From Paenibacillus sp. MAEPY2 (GTDB lineage: Bacteria > Bacillota > Bacilli > Paenibacillales > Paenibacillaceae): a stretch of 64,000 nucleotides of DNA. Where the stretch lies: the NCBI RefSeq assembly GCF_000499205.1, contig NZ_AWUK01000032.1, forward strand, positions 124,001-188,000. Direction: 5' to 3'. Position 1 is the first letter of the stretch, and every line of letters begins with the position of its first letter. Both the position numbers and the translations under genes were made by a program. Below are positions 9,205 to 18,538 of the stretch, piece by piece. The notes under the pieces are model-generated. The model was not told the origin of the DNA, made no database searches, and was given only the letters and a program-made list of their open reading frames with translations.

Positions 9205-9663
9205 CTACGAGATCATCACTTGAATATCCATCTCACCAATTCCGTCCATCAGCAAAGGAATGCTCAACGCTTTCGTTGCACTAAAGGAAGCCACATATTC
9301 AGAATTCATCACTTGTGGAGGTGTAATATCAACAACGACACCCTGATTAGACAGGATGGTACTTGCATTGCCGCTAATCATATTGCCAAGTTCCGAAATA
9401 GCACTTTTACTCATTTCGTCCATTTCTGTAATGACAAAACCGCCCATCATGGCAGAAACAATTTTCAATGCAACCGACTCTTGTATTCCAAATACAATGT
9501 TTCCGCTCAGTTGTCCAGTCATTCCGATCACGATCCAGACATGGTCTGCAATGTACTCCACATTTTTCACGCCAAGACTCCCGGTGGAAGGCGAAACCTG
9601 GATGAGCTGTTCGAATACGTTCCGTGCGGATTCCAGGAAAGGATTAATCACTTCCGCTTTCAC
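9205..9663 (-). CDS. cheX: CheX-type CheY-P phosphatase
   Basis: A 152-residue single-domain protein of the CheC/CheX/FliY phosphatase fold. The KSAISELGNMISGNAS helix carries the Glu and Asn that position water for CheY-P hydrolysis in CheX. Only one such helix is present, as in CheX. The GTG start follows AAGGGGGA by about 10 bases. No other chemotaxis gene is near, so it acts in trans. A TATAAT -10 for this gene lies at 9729-9734 on the minus strand. Confidence 0.85.
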   Translation of the reverse strand: MKAEVINPFLESARNVFEQLIQVSPSTGSLGVKNVEYIADHVWIVIGMTGQLSGNIVFGIQESVALKIVSAMMGGFVITEMDEMSKSAISELGNMISGNASTILSNQGVVVDITPPQVMNSEYVASFSATKALSIPLLMDGIGEMDIQVMIS

Positions 9664-10110
9664 TGTCTAATGTCCCCCTTACACTGGGTTATTGGTCACA
9701 CACCAAAAGTCCCATATTCAATAAATTTATTATACTTTATCACGTACAAGAATTCACCAAGAATTCGGTAAGGCATGTGTAATATAATTTATCGTCATCC
9801 GCGGGGGAAATGTTTATAGCTGATTCTAGCGAAAAAACAAGGCTTTTCGCATCTGTTGCAAAAACAATTGCCACGGAGGGGCATGGCAAAAGGTATTTAG
9901 GACTTTTTTACTGTTTCTTAAAATATTAAAAATTTTATTTTCTTGAAATAAAATTAATTTCTCGTTCTTATGGACCTCCCCAAATCCATGATGTACCCTT
10001 CATTGCCCTGCTGTCCTGAATCACCTATAATTTAAGGAACGGAACAATGACCAGTTACGGGATTCCACTATGGATAGACAGAAGACATTTTACGTGCAAG
10101 GAGGCCATAC
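9664..10110. other. 447-bp divergent intergenic region
   Basis: It holds the cheX -10 (9729-9734, minus strand), a very AT-rich block near 9920-9960, a small TTGCCA/TGGCAA hairpin near 9870-9900, and the LysR promoter at its right end. I see no small gene or known riboswitch. Confidence 0.5.
10003..10031 (+). promoter_or_regulatory. SigA promoter of the LysR-hisJ unit
   Basis: TTGCCC (10003-10008) and a perfect TATAAT (10026-10031) are separated by 17 bases, 80 bases before the LysR start codon. Confidence 0.65.
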
Positions 10111-11013
10111 ATGAATATCAGTCAACTGGAGACGCTGATTACGATCTCGAAAACGATGAGTTTCCGCAAAGCCGGAGAACTTCTAAATCTGACCCAGCCT
10201 GCCGTTTCGGCCCAGATCAAAAGCCTGGAGGATGAATTCAGGACCGTTCTTGTTGATCGTAACCAGCCGGTAACCCTCACCGATCGTGGACAGGTGTTTC
10301 TGCAACATGCCGAACGTATGCTGGACATCGTGGGTGAGCTGAAACAAAAACTGATGGATCTCGATGAGACCCCTCAGGGACATATCAGACTCGGCACAAC
10401 GACGTCCATTGCCATTCAGATTTTGCCACGGGTGTTATCTTACTTTCAGGATCAATTTCCACTTATCAAGACCAGTATCCAATCCCTGCCCTCCTCACAG
10501 ATCTATACCCAGGTCGAGAATGGTATGGTCGATATCGGTATCGGTTATCTCACGGAGCGTAATCCTAACCTGAATACGTCCGTGCTGTATTATGATACGT
10601 TCGAACTTGTGGTATCTCCATTCCATCCGCTGGCGAAGCAAAAGCATGCTGCGGTGGATGTCCTGCGCAGCACACCTCTGATTTTGCTATCCCCGGATAC
10701 GGTGGGGCGTCGCTTTACGGAAGGCATTTTTAAGAAACATAACATTGAGCCCAATATCGTCATGGAGTTGTCGAGCAGCGAGGAAGTGAAGCGGATGGTT
10801 GAGATCAATCTCGGGGCAGCAGTCATATCCAAACAATCCGTTGCCCACGAGTTGCGGCAAGGCACACTGCGCATGATTCCACTCAGTGAACTGGAGGTCA
10901 GTCACCCTGTCGGAGTCATTTACAAATCAAGTCGTTATCTCAATTCGGCCATGCAGCAATTCCTGAGCGATCTCAAAGGCATGCCGGAGACCCAGTTCAT
11001 CAGTTCAGAATGA
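10111..11013 (+). CDS. LysR-family transcriptional regulator
   Basis: A 300-residue LysR protein with an N-terminal winged helix-turn-helix (about 1-60, FRKAGELLNLTQPAVSAQIK) and a periplasmic-binding-like effector domain (about 90-295). AAGGAGG precedes the ATG at ideal spacing. The next gene, a PHP phosphatase, starts 32 bases downstream in the same direction, so they probably share a transcript; this does not prove it regulates histidine synthesis. The effector is unknown. Confidence 0.92.
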   Translation: MNISQLETLITISKTMSFRKAGELLNLTQPAVSAQIKSLEDEFRTVLVDRNQPVTLTDRGQVFLQHAERMLDIVGELKQKLMDLDETPQGHIRLGTTTSIAIQILPRVLSYFQDQFPLIKTSIQSLPSSQIYTQVENGMVDIGIGYLTERNPNLNTSVLYYDTFELVVSPFHPLAKQKHAAVDVLRSTPLILLSPDTVGRRFTEGIFKKHNIEPNIVMELSSSEEVKRMVEINLGAAVISKQSVAHELRQGTLRMIPLSELEVSHPVGVIYKSSRYLNSAMQQFLSDLKGMPETQFISSE

Positions 11014-11045
11014 TAAATGAGCCATGAGAAAGGAAGGATTTCCAT

Positions 11046-11855
11046 ATGAAATTTGATCTTCACACCCATCATTTTCGTTGTGGTCATGCGGACGGCAATA
11101 TTCGCGACTATATTGAGGCAGGTATTCAAGCTGGACTTCAGGTCATCGGTATCTCGGACCATACGCCTTACTTTGGCAGTGACGCAGAGCAGGCTTTTCC
11201 CCGGATTGCGATGGGCAAGTCAGAATTGCATCATTACGTGGAAGAAGTAATTGCTCTGAAGGAAGAATACGCAGGCAAAATTGATGTGCTGCTTGGCATC
11301 GAATCCGATTATTTCCCTATTCATGCCGAATTGTATCGCAGTACGCTGGGGCAATATCCTTTTGATTATATTATTGGTTCAGTTCATCACACGGAAGATG
11401 TCAGCATATTCAACAAAACCCGCTGGAATGGTTTAAGCGATGCACGTAAGGTGGAAGTGAAAGAGAGTTATTATGCATTGATTCGACAGTCAGCCCGAAG
11501 CGGCATGTTCCAGATCCTTGGACATATTGATGCGATGAAAGGAAATTATCCACCTTTCTCGGACATTATCGCGGATCACGCCATTGACGAAACGTTGCAG
11601 GTCATTGCAGAATCGAACGTGGCCATTGAAATTAATACGTCGGGTAAAACCAAGCTCAGTGGTGGCTGGTACCCGTCAGATGCCATTCTGGAGCGTGCGC
11701 ATCATTACGGAGTGAAGGTGACCTTCGGATCGGATGCCCACAAACCACAGCGTGTTGCCGATGAACTGGATGACGTTCGTACACGTCTGCAAGAGATCGG
11801 GTTTACGGAATGGGTATACTTTAAACAGAAACAGATGCAAGTTGTACCGTTTTAA
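11046..11855 (+). CDS. hisJ: Histidinol-phosphatase, PHP family
   Basis: A 269-residue PHP-domain phosphatase with the metal-binding HTHHFRCGHADG (6-17), GISDHTP, IGSVHH, LGHIDAMKG and GSDAHKP motifs characteristic of HisJ/HisK histidinol-phosphatases. These act in the penultimate dephosphorylation step of histidine biosynthesis. AAGGAAGGA precedes the start. No other his gene is in view, as is common for PHP-type histidinol phosphatases in Bacillota. A related PHP phosphatase role cannot be excluded. Confidence 0.87.
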   Translation: MKFDLHTHHFRCGHADGNIRDYIEAGIQAGLQVIGISDHTPYFGSDAEQAFPRIAMGKSELHHYVEEVIALKEEYAGKIDVLLGIESDYFPIHAELYRSTLGQYPFDYIIGSVHHTEDVSIFNKTRWNGLSDARKVEVKESYYALIRQSARSGMFQILGHIDAMKGNYPPFSDIIADHAIDETLQVIAESNVAIEINTSGKTKLSGGWYPSDAILERAHHYGVKVTFGSDAHKPQRVADELDDVRTRLQEIGFTEWVYFKQKQMQVVPF

Positions 11856-11872
11856 TCATATAGCATCACAAT

Positions 11873-11912
11873 AAAACCCTCATGGCGTGAATCAGCACGC
11901 TGTGGGGGTTTT
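11873..11912 (+). terminator. Rho-independent terminator after hisJ
   Basis: AAAACCC arms at 11873-11889 and 11896-11912 form a 17-bp stem with three G-U wobbles and a 6-base loop, ending in a T run. Confidence 0.85.
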
Positions 11913-11930
11913 CGGTTCGTTTCCTAATAT

Positions 11931-11958
11931 AAAAAAAATGAACCCGCAAACAGCGGGT
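11931..11958 (-). terminator. Rho-independent terminator of the GNAT gene
   Basis: On the minus strand ACCCGC pairs with GCGGGT (11942-11958), followed by TCATTTTTTTT. A second copy of ACCCGCTGT at about 12006 could pair with the same arm, a possible alternative fold. Confidence 0.7.
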
Positions 11959-12103
11959 CCCAACAGCATTATCTATTATCAAAAAGGGGGTCATGAGATA
12001 AGTTTACCCGCTGTCTGTTAGAGTTCAATTGCAGCTATATTTCATTTGTGTAACAAATGATTGAAGTTCGTTTCAACCCTCTGCTGTTTCATTTTATTCT
12101 ATG

Positions 12104-12736
12104 TTACTCGTGCTTGTCGGATACCAACGTTTGCAGGCGATTTTCCCAATGAGAACGGACATGCTGTTCACGATACAGACTATACACTTTAACATCCAGC
12201 AGAGTATCCGGCGTCTCACCATCCTCATGATTCAAAACAAACGAGGGCAGGGTTCGTTCATAACTCATGCCGCTCTTGCAAAGCACTCGTTCGGATGAAA
12301 CATTTGCCTCGTAACAGCGGGCTTCCACTTTGGACAAATTAAGCTCGGCAAAACCGAATTCCAGCAAACGCTGTACTGCCTCAGTGGCGACTCCCTTGCC
12401 CCAGCAGGACCTGTTCAAGATGTATCCAATCTGTGCGGTACCATTCTTGTCATTCCAATGTTGGAATGAAGTGATGCCAATGATCTGCTCACTGCCTTTC
12501 CAGCAGATGCCGTAATGCAGTGAATCCAGCTTCGCGCTGCTGCTGCGAATCTGATTCAATAATCGCCGAGCCCGGATTGGCGTGGGCTGACTTCCCCTGT
12601 TTACATAACGGATCACCTGCGGGTCGGAAAACAGCTCCGACAACGTGCTGTAATCACTCTGACGTAATGATCGAAGAACAAGGCGCTCTGTCCACAAAGC
12701 AGGCAATCCTTGGCCCAGCATTTTTCGGGTCAGCAT
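12104..12736 (-). CDS. GNAT-family N-acetyltransferase (RimJ/RimL-like)
   Basis: A 210-residue Acetyltransf_3-type protein: TERLVLRSLRQSDYSTL near the N-terminus, acetyl-CoA-binding region NRSCWGKGVATEAV, and NVSSERVLCKSGM in the C-terminal half. This subgroup acetylates alpha-amino groups of ribosomal proteins or small amines; the target is unknown. AAAGGAG lies 9 bases before the ATG. It is a single gene with its own terminator. Confidence 0.88.
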   Translation of the reverse strand: MLTRKMLGQGLPALWTERLVLRSLRQSDYSTLSELFSDPQVIRYVNRGSQPTPIRARRLLNQIRSSSAKLDSLHYGICWKGSEQIIGITSFQHWNDKNGTAQIGYILNRSCWGKGVATEAVQRLLEFGFAELNLSKVEARCYEANVSSERVLCKSGMSYERTLPSFVLNHEDGETPDTLLDVKVYSLYREQHVRSHWENRLQTLVSDKHE

Positions 12737-12916
12737 GACAATCGCTCCTTTTGCCTAACGGGTTCTAGTCCGGTAAGACAAGCATGCTCTGAGGATGATC
12801 CGGCGCAAATAGAATACATGGATAAACGACGATACATCGATATACTCAACAACACTCCGCTCAGTAGCCCGAACATTAGTATGCCAATTCATTACAGCAA
12901 TTTATTCCTGAAATCA

Positions 12917-13651
12917 CTAATCCGTTTGCAGCCCGCGATAGACACCTGTACGAAGCTCTCGGATATAGAAATCAAGTGAGGGCACCTGGGCCTGCTGAGC
13001 AGTCTGTACTTCCTGTTCAATATCATAAGGTACCCTTACAAATTGAAGGTTGAATGGAGTGTTCCAATCACTGCTGTTCTCTCCTTCTAGAATACAGTAT
13101 GAAGCCTGGGTCAAATCAAGCGGGTTACCCACGCTGCCTGCATTGAACAACATTTTCCCATTCAGAAATTGCAAGTATGCGTTATGCACATCCCCATATC
13201 CTACGACATCCGCCACACCGAGCTCAGGCTCATCTGCCGGAGGATCAAACATGGCTAACCTCTTCCCCATCTCATCCCATGGCTGTACGCGGTGATATAC
13301 ACTTTGGGGAGATGCATGCACCAGGCGGATCTTTCGACCACTCAGCTCTAATTGGTGGCTAAACGGCAAGCTTTCCAAATATGTCAATCGCTCCTTACCC
13401 AGCCGCTTCGCTTGCCAAGTAAAATTCTCATTGTCCGAATTAACCGCAACCAGTTCATCCCAGTTGCCACGGATGACTTGCTCACATGTCTCTCTTACCA
13501 GATCCACAACCTGTACCGGGTCAGGTCCCTTGCCAACGAGGTCGCCAAGACAAAAGATTCGCTTCAATCCGCGACTCCGAATATCGTTTAATACCGCTTC
13601 CCAAGCAGTCATGTTGCCATGAATATCGGATACAATCGCAATTCGTTCCAT
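12917..13651 (-). CDS. Metallophosphoesterase with altered metal-site loop
   Basis: A 244-residue calcineurin-like phosphoesterase of the YfcE/PrpE-like group: SDIHGN (8-13), GDLVGKGPDP, GNWDE, LVHASP and a C-terminal FNAGSVGNP. The usual GHTH/GHSH metal-binding motif appears as GYGDVHNAY, keeping only one His at the expected place. It starts 39 bases after a second phosphoesterase gene, with GGGAGG before its ATG, so the two are likely cotranscribed. The substrate is unknown. Confidence 0.85.
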   Translation of the reverse strand: MERIAIVSDIHGNMTAWEAVLNDIRSRGLKRIFCLGDLVGKGPDPVQVVDLVRETCEQVIRGNWDELVAVNSDNENFTWQAKRLGKERLTYLESLPFSHQLELSGRKIRLVHASPQSVYHRVQPWDEMGKRLAMFDPPADEPELGVADVVGYGDVHNAYLQFLNGKMLFNAGSVGNPLDLTQASYCILEGENSSDWNTPFNLQFVRVPYDIEQEVQTAQQAQVPSLDFYIRELRTGVYRGLQTD

Positions 13652-13690
13652 CTGGCTAACCTCCCTTTATGCTCTATATTCTTTATGTTG

Positions 13691-14632
13691 TTAACCCTTT
13701 AACTCAAAAACAGTCAATTCCGGCCTGCACAAAAAGCGGATCGGCAGTTGGGTCATGCCAAAGCCACGGTTCACATAGACTGGCATATGCTTATCCCCTG
13801 CGTAATATAACCCTTGAATATACTTGAGTGAACCTCTCGGTGTAGTCAGCGCCCCAATCCATGGAAAACGCACCTGCCCGCCATGACTGTGTCCGGAGAG
13901 CTGTAGTCCGAAACCGTAAGGTGCTGCAATGTCTGCATAATCGGGCTCATGCATAAGCAGCAGTTTCCAGACCTCTCTACTCAATCCCTTGATTGCTGCA
14001 AGAGGATCAGGTCTGCCCGTAAGCGCGTCATCCAGACCTGCTATAGCAATACGTGAATCCCCGCGTTCAATCAGAACATGGCTGTTTCGGAGCAACGTGA
14101 ATCCGGCCTCCTTGAACATCAGCTCCACTTCATGCTGCTGCTGGCCACGATAATCATGATTCCCTAATACGGCATATTTGCCATACTTCGCTTGCATCGA
14201 GGCAAGTACAGGAATACATTCACGCATCGGTTCTGCTTCCCGTTCAACCATATCTCCGGTAAAACAAATCAGATCAGGCTGCTGTTCCCGTATCGTTTCA
14301 GCCAGCTTCTCCATTTGTTTCAGCCCCGTATGGAATCCAAGATGAGCATCACTGAACTGAATAACGCGCAGTCCCTCGAATGCTTTTGGAAACTTGGGTA
14401 ATTTCAATTCAACGTGCTTGATTTCCAAATGACGCGGCTCCCATAACCAGGCATATCCTCCTGTGAGCAAACTGGCACTCGCCGTCATCAAGATCATGCG
14501 CAGCAAAAAACTGCGCCGGGAGGGATCGTGATCCTTTTCTTCTCCAGGGAAAATGGGGTTCTCCGAATCAGATCCATACTGTGAGCGCCGGGGCGGCGAG
14601 ATCTTGCTGCCCTCACGCGGTGTTTCTCCCAT
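13691..14632 (-). CDS. Tat-exported metallophosphoesterase (YkuE-like)
   Basis: A 313-residue protein with a hydrophilic leader of about 38 residues, a twin-arginine motif SRRSFLLRM followed by a hydrophobic helix, then a phosphoesterase domain with SDAHLG, GDMVE, GNHDY, LMHEPD and SGHSHGGQ, all five metal motifs intact. B. subtilis YkuE has the same layout and is Tat-exported to the cell wall, so an extracytoplasmic location is likely. It is upstream partner of the smaller phosphoesterase gene. Confidence 0.88.
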   Translation of the reverse strand: MGETPREGSKISPPRRSQYGSDSENPIFPGEEKDHDPSRRSFLLRMILMTASASLLTGGYAWLWEPRHLEIKHVELKLPKFPKAFEGLRVIQFSDAHLGFHTGLKQMEKLAETIREQQPDLICFTGDMVEREAEPMRECIPVLASMQAKYGKYAVLGNHDYRGQQQHEVELMFKEAGFTLLRNSHVLIERGDSRIAIAGLDDALTGRPDPLAAIKGLSREVWKLLLMHEPDYADIAAPYGFGLQLSGHSHGGQVRFPWIGALTTPRGSLKYIQGLYYAGDKHMPVYVNRGFGMTQLPIRFLCRPELTVFELKG

Positions 14633-14720
14633 GCGTCCCCCTCCTTCTTCCGCTCCAAATCCATCTCCTTAGTATACCATATTCTGCATGACTAGCCCGG
14701 TTCCTCTGAGTATACAGAAA

Positions 14721-14769
14721 AAGAAGCCGTGTTCTTGGGCTACAAGCGCCTAGAATCACGACTTCTTCT
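14721..14769 (-). terminator. Terminator of the sdhCAB operon
   Basis: On the minus strand AGAAGTCGTG-TTCTAGG pairs imperfectly with CCAAGAA-CACGGCTTCT, followed by TTTTTC. It lies 40 bases beyond the sdhB stop codon. Confidence 0.75.
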
Positions 14770-14808
14770 AATGGTGCAGATTGAAGTTCTGCATTTTATA
14801 TGACTAGA

Positions 14809-15573
14809 TTACACGCCCAACCAGCGTTTGAACATGTGTTTGGTCGTTTGTTTGTTCATTTCGGCAATGGAAGTAGTCAATGGAATACCTTTTGGACAAG
14901 AGCGCACGCAGTTCTGCGAGTTCCCACAGCCCTCAATACCTCCATCTTCCATAAGTGCTTCCAGGCGGTCTTCGGCGTTCATCTCTCCTGTTGGGTGAGC
15001 ATTGAACAGACGTACCTGAGAAAGAGCAGCCGGACCGATAAAGTCTGTTTTTTCATTCACGTTCGGGCATGCTTCGAGGCATACACCACATGTCATACAT
15101 TTGGATAGCTCGTAAGCCCACTGACGCTTCTTCTCCGGCATCCGCGGACCTGGACCAAGGTCATAGGTACCATCAATCGGAATCCAAGCTTTAACCCGTT
15201 TGAGGGCGTTAAACATCCGGGTACGGTCAATGACGAGGTCACGAACCACCGGGAAGGTTTTCATCGGTTCGATGCGAACCGGTTGTTCGAGCTTATCAAT
15301 CAGGGCTGCACACGCTTGACGCGGTTTGCCGTTGATGACCATGGAGCATGCTCCACAGACTTCTTCGAGACAGTTCGATTCCCAGCAGACCGGGGCAATA
15401 GACTTGCCCTCCGTATTAACCGGGTTCCGTTGGATCTCCATCAGGGCGCTAATAACGTTCATGCCGGGACGGTACGGGAGTTCAAACTCTTCGTTGTACG
15501 AAGATGACTCCGGGCTGTCCTGACGAGTGATGATAAACTTGACGGTTTTTTTTGCTGTAGCTGTGTCCGCCAT
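14809..15573 (-). CDS. sdhB: Succinate dehydrogenase iron-sulfur subunit
   Basis: A 254-residue subunit that relays electrons from SdhA FAD to the membrane anchor. Clusters are all visible: [2Fe-2S] cysteines in CWESNCLEEVCGACS and the following QAC, [4Fe-4S] in CMTCGVCLEACP, and the [3Fe-4S] set in CGNSQNCVRSCPKG. AAAGGAGGGG precedes the ATG. Unusually, 487 bases of repeat-rich sequence separate it from sdhA, so sdhB output may differ from that of sdhCA. Confidence 0.95.
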   Translation of the reverse strand: MADTATAKKTVKFIITRQDSPESSSYNEEFELPYRPGMNVISALMEIQRNPVNTEGKSIAPVCWESNCLEEVCGACSMVINGKPRQACAALIDKLEQPVRIEPMKTFPVVRDLVIDRTRMFNALKRVKAWIPIDGTYDLGPGPRMPEKKRQWAYELSKCMTCGVCLEACPNVNEKTDFIGPAALSQVRLFNAHPTGEMNAEDRLEALMEDGGIEGCGNSQNCVRSCPKGIPLTTSIAEMNKQTTKHMFKRWLGV

Positions 15574-15680
15574 ATCGTTGTCCCCTCCTTTGGTGACGAT
15601 GATTGGTGTTGCTTATGCGCAAAGTGATCTTTTCGGCGCATGGGTGGCGCTTCGGCTGCGGAATGCCCTTCTGATCGCTG

Positions 15681-15733
15681 TTATCCCCAAATTTTCTGAA
15701 TCAACCCTTAACAGGGTTAAAATTTGGTGATAA
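15681..15733. repeat. Palindromic intergenic repeat, copy A
   Basis: TTATCCCCAAATTTT (15681-15695) pairs with 15719-15733 (one mismatch), enclosing a second stem AACCCT/AGGGTT (15703-15718). The layout and length (53 bases) match copies at 26227 and 35986, but both stems carry different, still complementary bases. Confidence 0.75.
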
Positions 15734-15734
15734 A

Positions 15735-16040
15735 GGCGAGCGCTTCGCTTCTTCTGGGCATTTCCGCTTCCTCCGCTACGTTGTGCACGTGGGGTCGCTT
15801 TGCTGGAAACTGCAATCCATTCATGCTGGATGCAGTATTTAATTTCTAAAGCATCGCAAACGCTTTGCTTCTTCAGGACATTTCCGTCTCCTCCGCTACC
15901 CGTGCTTATAGAGTCGCTTTACTGAAAGTTGCAATAATTCATTCTGGTTGGCAGTAACTTTGTGAAGCTTGGCGAATGCTTCGCTTCTTTAGTATTCTTC
16001 TGCCTGCTCCGTTCAGTGCTACGTCTTTAACTTTATTAAT
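15735..16040. repeat. Diverged ~120-bp tandem repeats between sdhA and sdhB
   Basis: Three units start near 15741, 15861 and 15977 with CGCTTCGCTTCTTC, CGCTTTGCTTCTTC and TGCTTCGCTTCTTT. Units one and two also share TTTCCG..TCCTCCGCTAC, GTCGCTTT.CTG.AA and TGCA.T..ATTCAT.CTGG. They follow palindrome copy A directly. I find no open reading frame here with a ribosome site. Confidence 0.7.
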
Positions 16041-16060
16041 AGGCCAAGATTTCGCTTTAC

Positions 16061-17803
16061 TTAATCCTTCGAGTAGTCCCGGATCCGTGGTGGGATGAGG
16101 GAAACGTCTACAGGCTCGTACGAAATTTTTGGACCTTCCTTCGACCAGCTTGCGATCGTGGTTTTCAGGAATTCCTCGTCGTTCCGTTCAGTGAAGTCCG
16201 GTTTGTAATGCGCTCCGCGGCTTTCGTTACGCAGCAGTGCGCCCAGAGTCATCGCTTCTGCCAGTTCAAGCATGTTCCACAGCTGACGGGTAAATGCCGC
16301 ACCCGGGTTGTTCCAACCGGAAGTGTCGTACATGTTGATTTTGCCGTAACGCTCTTTCAATTCCTTGATTTTGCCGATAGTGGCTTCCAGTTTATCGTTG
16401 TAGCGTACAACGGTCATGTTCGCTGTCATCCATTCGCCAAGCTCTTTGTGAATGACATAGGCGTTTTCACTGCCCTGCATGTTCAGGATGCCTTCATACT
16501 TATCGGTTTGGCGCTTAGTATAACCATCGAATACGGAAGAACTGATATCTGCGGACGATTTTTTGAGTCCTTTGATATATTCAACCGCTTTCGGTCCAGC
16601 AACCATACCACCGTAGATTGCCGATACCAGAGAATTCGCACCCAGACGGTTCGCACCATGATATTGGTATTCACATTCACCGGCTGCGAACAGTCCTGGA
16701 ATGTTGGTCATTTGGTTATAATCTACCCACATGCCGCCCATGGAATAATGGACTGCCGGGAAGATTTTCATCGGAATTTTGCGCGGGTCATCACCCATGA
16801 ACTTCTCGTAGATCTCAATGATTCCGCCGAGCTTCACATCCAGCTCCTTCGGATCTTTGTGTGACAAGTCGAGGTATACCATGTTCTCGCCGTTCACGCC
16901 GAGGCCCATATCCACGCAGACGCTGAAAATTTCGCGCGTCGCGATATCACGAGGAACAAGGTTACCGTAAGACGGATACTTTTCTTCAAGGAAGTACCAA
17001 GGCTTACCGTCTTTATACGTCCAGATCCGTCCACCTTCACCACGAGCCGATTCGGACATCAGACGCAGCTTGTCGTCGCCTGGAATGGCTGTCGGGTGAA
17101 TCTGAATGAACTCACCGTTCGCGTAATTTACACCTTGCTGATACACCGCACTTGCTGCAGTACCTGTATTGATAACCGAGTTGGTTGTTTTACCAAAAAT
17201 AATGCCAGGGCCGCCGCTCGCCAGAATAACCGCTTCTGCCGGGAACGTTTGTACCTTCATCGTTTTCAGATCCTGTGCTACAATCCCGCGGCAGGTGCCT
17301 TCGTCATCCACAACAGCCTGCAGGAACTCCCAGTTCTCATACTTCGTAACGAGACCCGCTGCTTCCCAGCGACGTACTTGCTCATCTAACGCATAGAGCA
17401 ATTGTTGTCCTGTTGTTGCACCTGCAAACGCTGTACGGTGATGCTTCGTGCCGCCGAAACGACGGAAATCAAGTAAACCTTCCGGTGTCCGGTTGAACAT
17501 TACGCCCATACGGTCCATCAGGTGAATGATACCTGGTGCCGCTTCACACATTGCTTTGACCGGAGGCTGATTCGCGAGGAAGTCGCCGCCGTATACCGTA
17601 TCGTCAAAGTGTACCCACGGGGAGTCGCCCTCACCCTTGGTATTTACCGCACCGTTGATGCCGCCTTGGGCACATACGGAGTGCGATCTTTTAACAGGAA
17701 CCAGTGAAAATAAATGAACATGGACTCCGGCTTCAGCCGATTTGATCGCCGCCATCAACCCCGCGAGACCGCCGCCCACAATAATTATATTAGATGATGC
17801 CAT
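16061..17803 (-). CDS. sdhA: Succinate dehydrogenase flavoprotein subunit
   Basis: A 580-residue FAD subunit that oxidises succinate to fumarate. The dinucleotide fold GGGLAGLMAAIKSAEAG is at 8-24, and the SHSVCAQGGINGA segment carries the His that binds FAD covalently. The substrate-site HPTAIPG and the SARGEGGRIW region follow, with a C-terminal RNESRGAHYKPDF. Length fits the Bacillus type. It starts 42 bases after sdhC. Confidence 0.96.
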   Translation of the reverse strand: MASSNIIIVGGGLAGLMAAIKSAEAGVHVHLFSLVPVKRSHSVCAQGGINGAVNTKGEGDSPWVHFDDTVYGGDFLANQPPVKAMCEAAPGIIHLMDRMGVMFNRTPEGLLDFRRFGGTKHHRTAFAGATTGQQLLYALDEQVRRWEAAGLVTKYENWEFLQAVVDDEGTCRGIVAQDLKTMKVQTFPAEAVILASGGPGIIFGKTTNSVINTGTAASAVYQQGVNYANGEFIQIHPTAIPGDDKLRLMSESARGEGGRIWTYKDGKPWYFLEEKYPSYGNLVPRDIATREIFSVCVDMGLGVNGENMVYLDLSHKDPKELDVKLGGIIEIYEKFMGDDPRKIPMKIFPAVHYSMGGMWVDYNQMTNIPGLFAAGECEYQYHGANRLGANSLVSAIYGGMVAGPKAVEYIKGLKKSSADISSSVFDGYTKRQTDKYEGILNMQGSENAYVIHKELGEWMTANMTVVRYNDKLEATIGKIKELKERYGKINMYDTSGWNNPGAAFTRQLWNMLELAEAMTLGALLRNESRGAHYKPDFTERNDEEFLKTTIASWSKEGPKISYEPVDVSLIPPRIRDYSKD

Positions 17804-17845
17804 TGCTGTTCACTCCCTTATAAGTCAGCATTTAAGTCTAAATGC

Positions 17846-18514
17846 TTAAATCAGAACTGTCTTAACTGCGTCAATCATTGAAGTCGCTACCTGGAAATCC
17901 ATGCTCCGGAAAGCAAGCAGCGATACAATAAACATGATGGCTACGATGGCAAACAAGCTCATGCAGATGTAGGAAGATACACGCTGCGCACGCGGACCGA
18001 CGGTAATCCCCCAGCTAACCAGGAACGACCACAAGCCGTTGGCAAAGTGATAGGATGCCGCAACCACACTGATCAGATATAAAATAAACGTCACCGGATT
18101 CATCACGATGTCATGTATGACACCGCCAAGCTCTTCGTGTGTAACGTTCCCCAGCGCAACCTGGAAACGAGTCTCCCAAATGTGCCAGATAACGAACACA
18201 AACGTAATAACACCGCTGACGCGCTGCAACGTATAGCGCCAGTTGCGCTCGTTGCCAAAACGTCCCACGTTTGGCTTGGCCTGATAGGCAATGTACAAAC
18301 CATATACACCGTGATAGAACAGCGGCAGCCAGATGAGAAGCGTTTCAAGAACAATGACGAGTGGCAGACTGTTCAGAAATGCAACAGCACCGTTAAAGCC
18401 TTCTTTGCCGCCTTCAACTGCCGAGAAGTTCGTCACCAGATGCTCAACAAAAAACAGACTGAGCGGAATGACGCCAAGCAAGGAGTGCAGCTTTCTGGAG
18501 TAAAACCCTTTCAT
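17846..18514 (-). CDS. sdhC: Succinate dehydrogenase cytochrome b558 subunit
   Basis: A 222-residue, five-helix diheme membrane anchor of the B. subtilis type, with heme-ligand candidates in RKLHSLLGVIP, FFVEHLVTN, FYHGVYG, VIWHIWETR and ASYHFANGLWSF. It passes electrons to menaquinone. The ATG at 18514 (MKGFYSRKLHS) is chosen over an upstream GTG because AAAGGGG lies 11 bases before it and the resulting N-terminus fits known SdhC proteins. The leader upstream is structured (see 18571-18644). Confidence 0.93.
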   Translation of the reverse strand: MKGFYSRKLHSLLGVIPLSLFFVEHLVTNFSAVEGGKEGFNGAVAFLNSLPLVIVLETLLIWLPLFYHGVYGLYIAYQAKPNVGRFGNERNWRYTLQRVSGVITFVFVIWHIWETRFQVALGNVTHEELGGVIHDIVMNPVTFILYLISVVAASYHFANGLWSFLVSWGITVGPRAQRVSSYICMSLFAIVAIMFIVSLLAFRSMDFQVATSMIDAVKTVLI

Positions 18515-18538
18515 AAAATGTCGATCCCCTTTCGCTAA

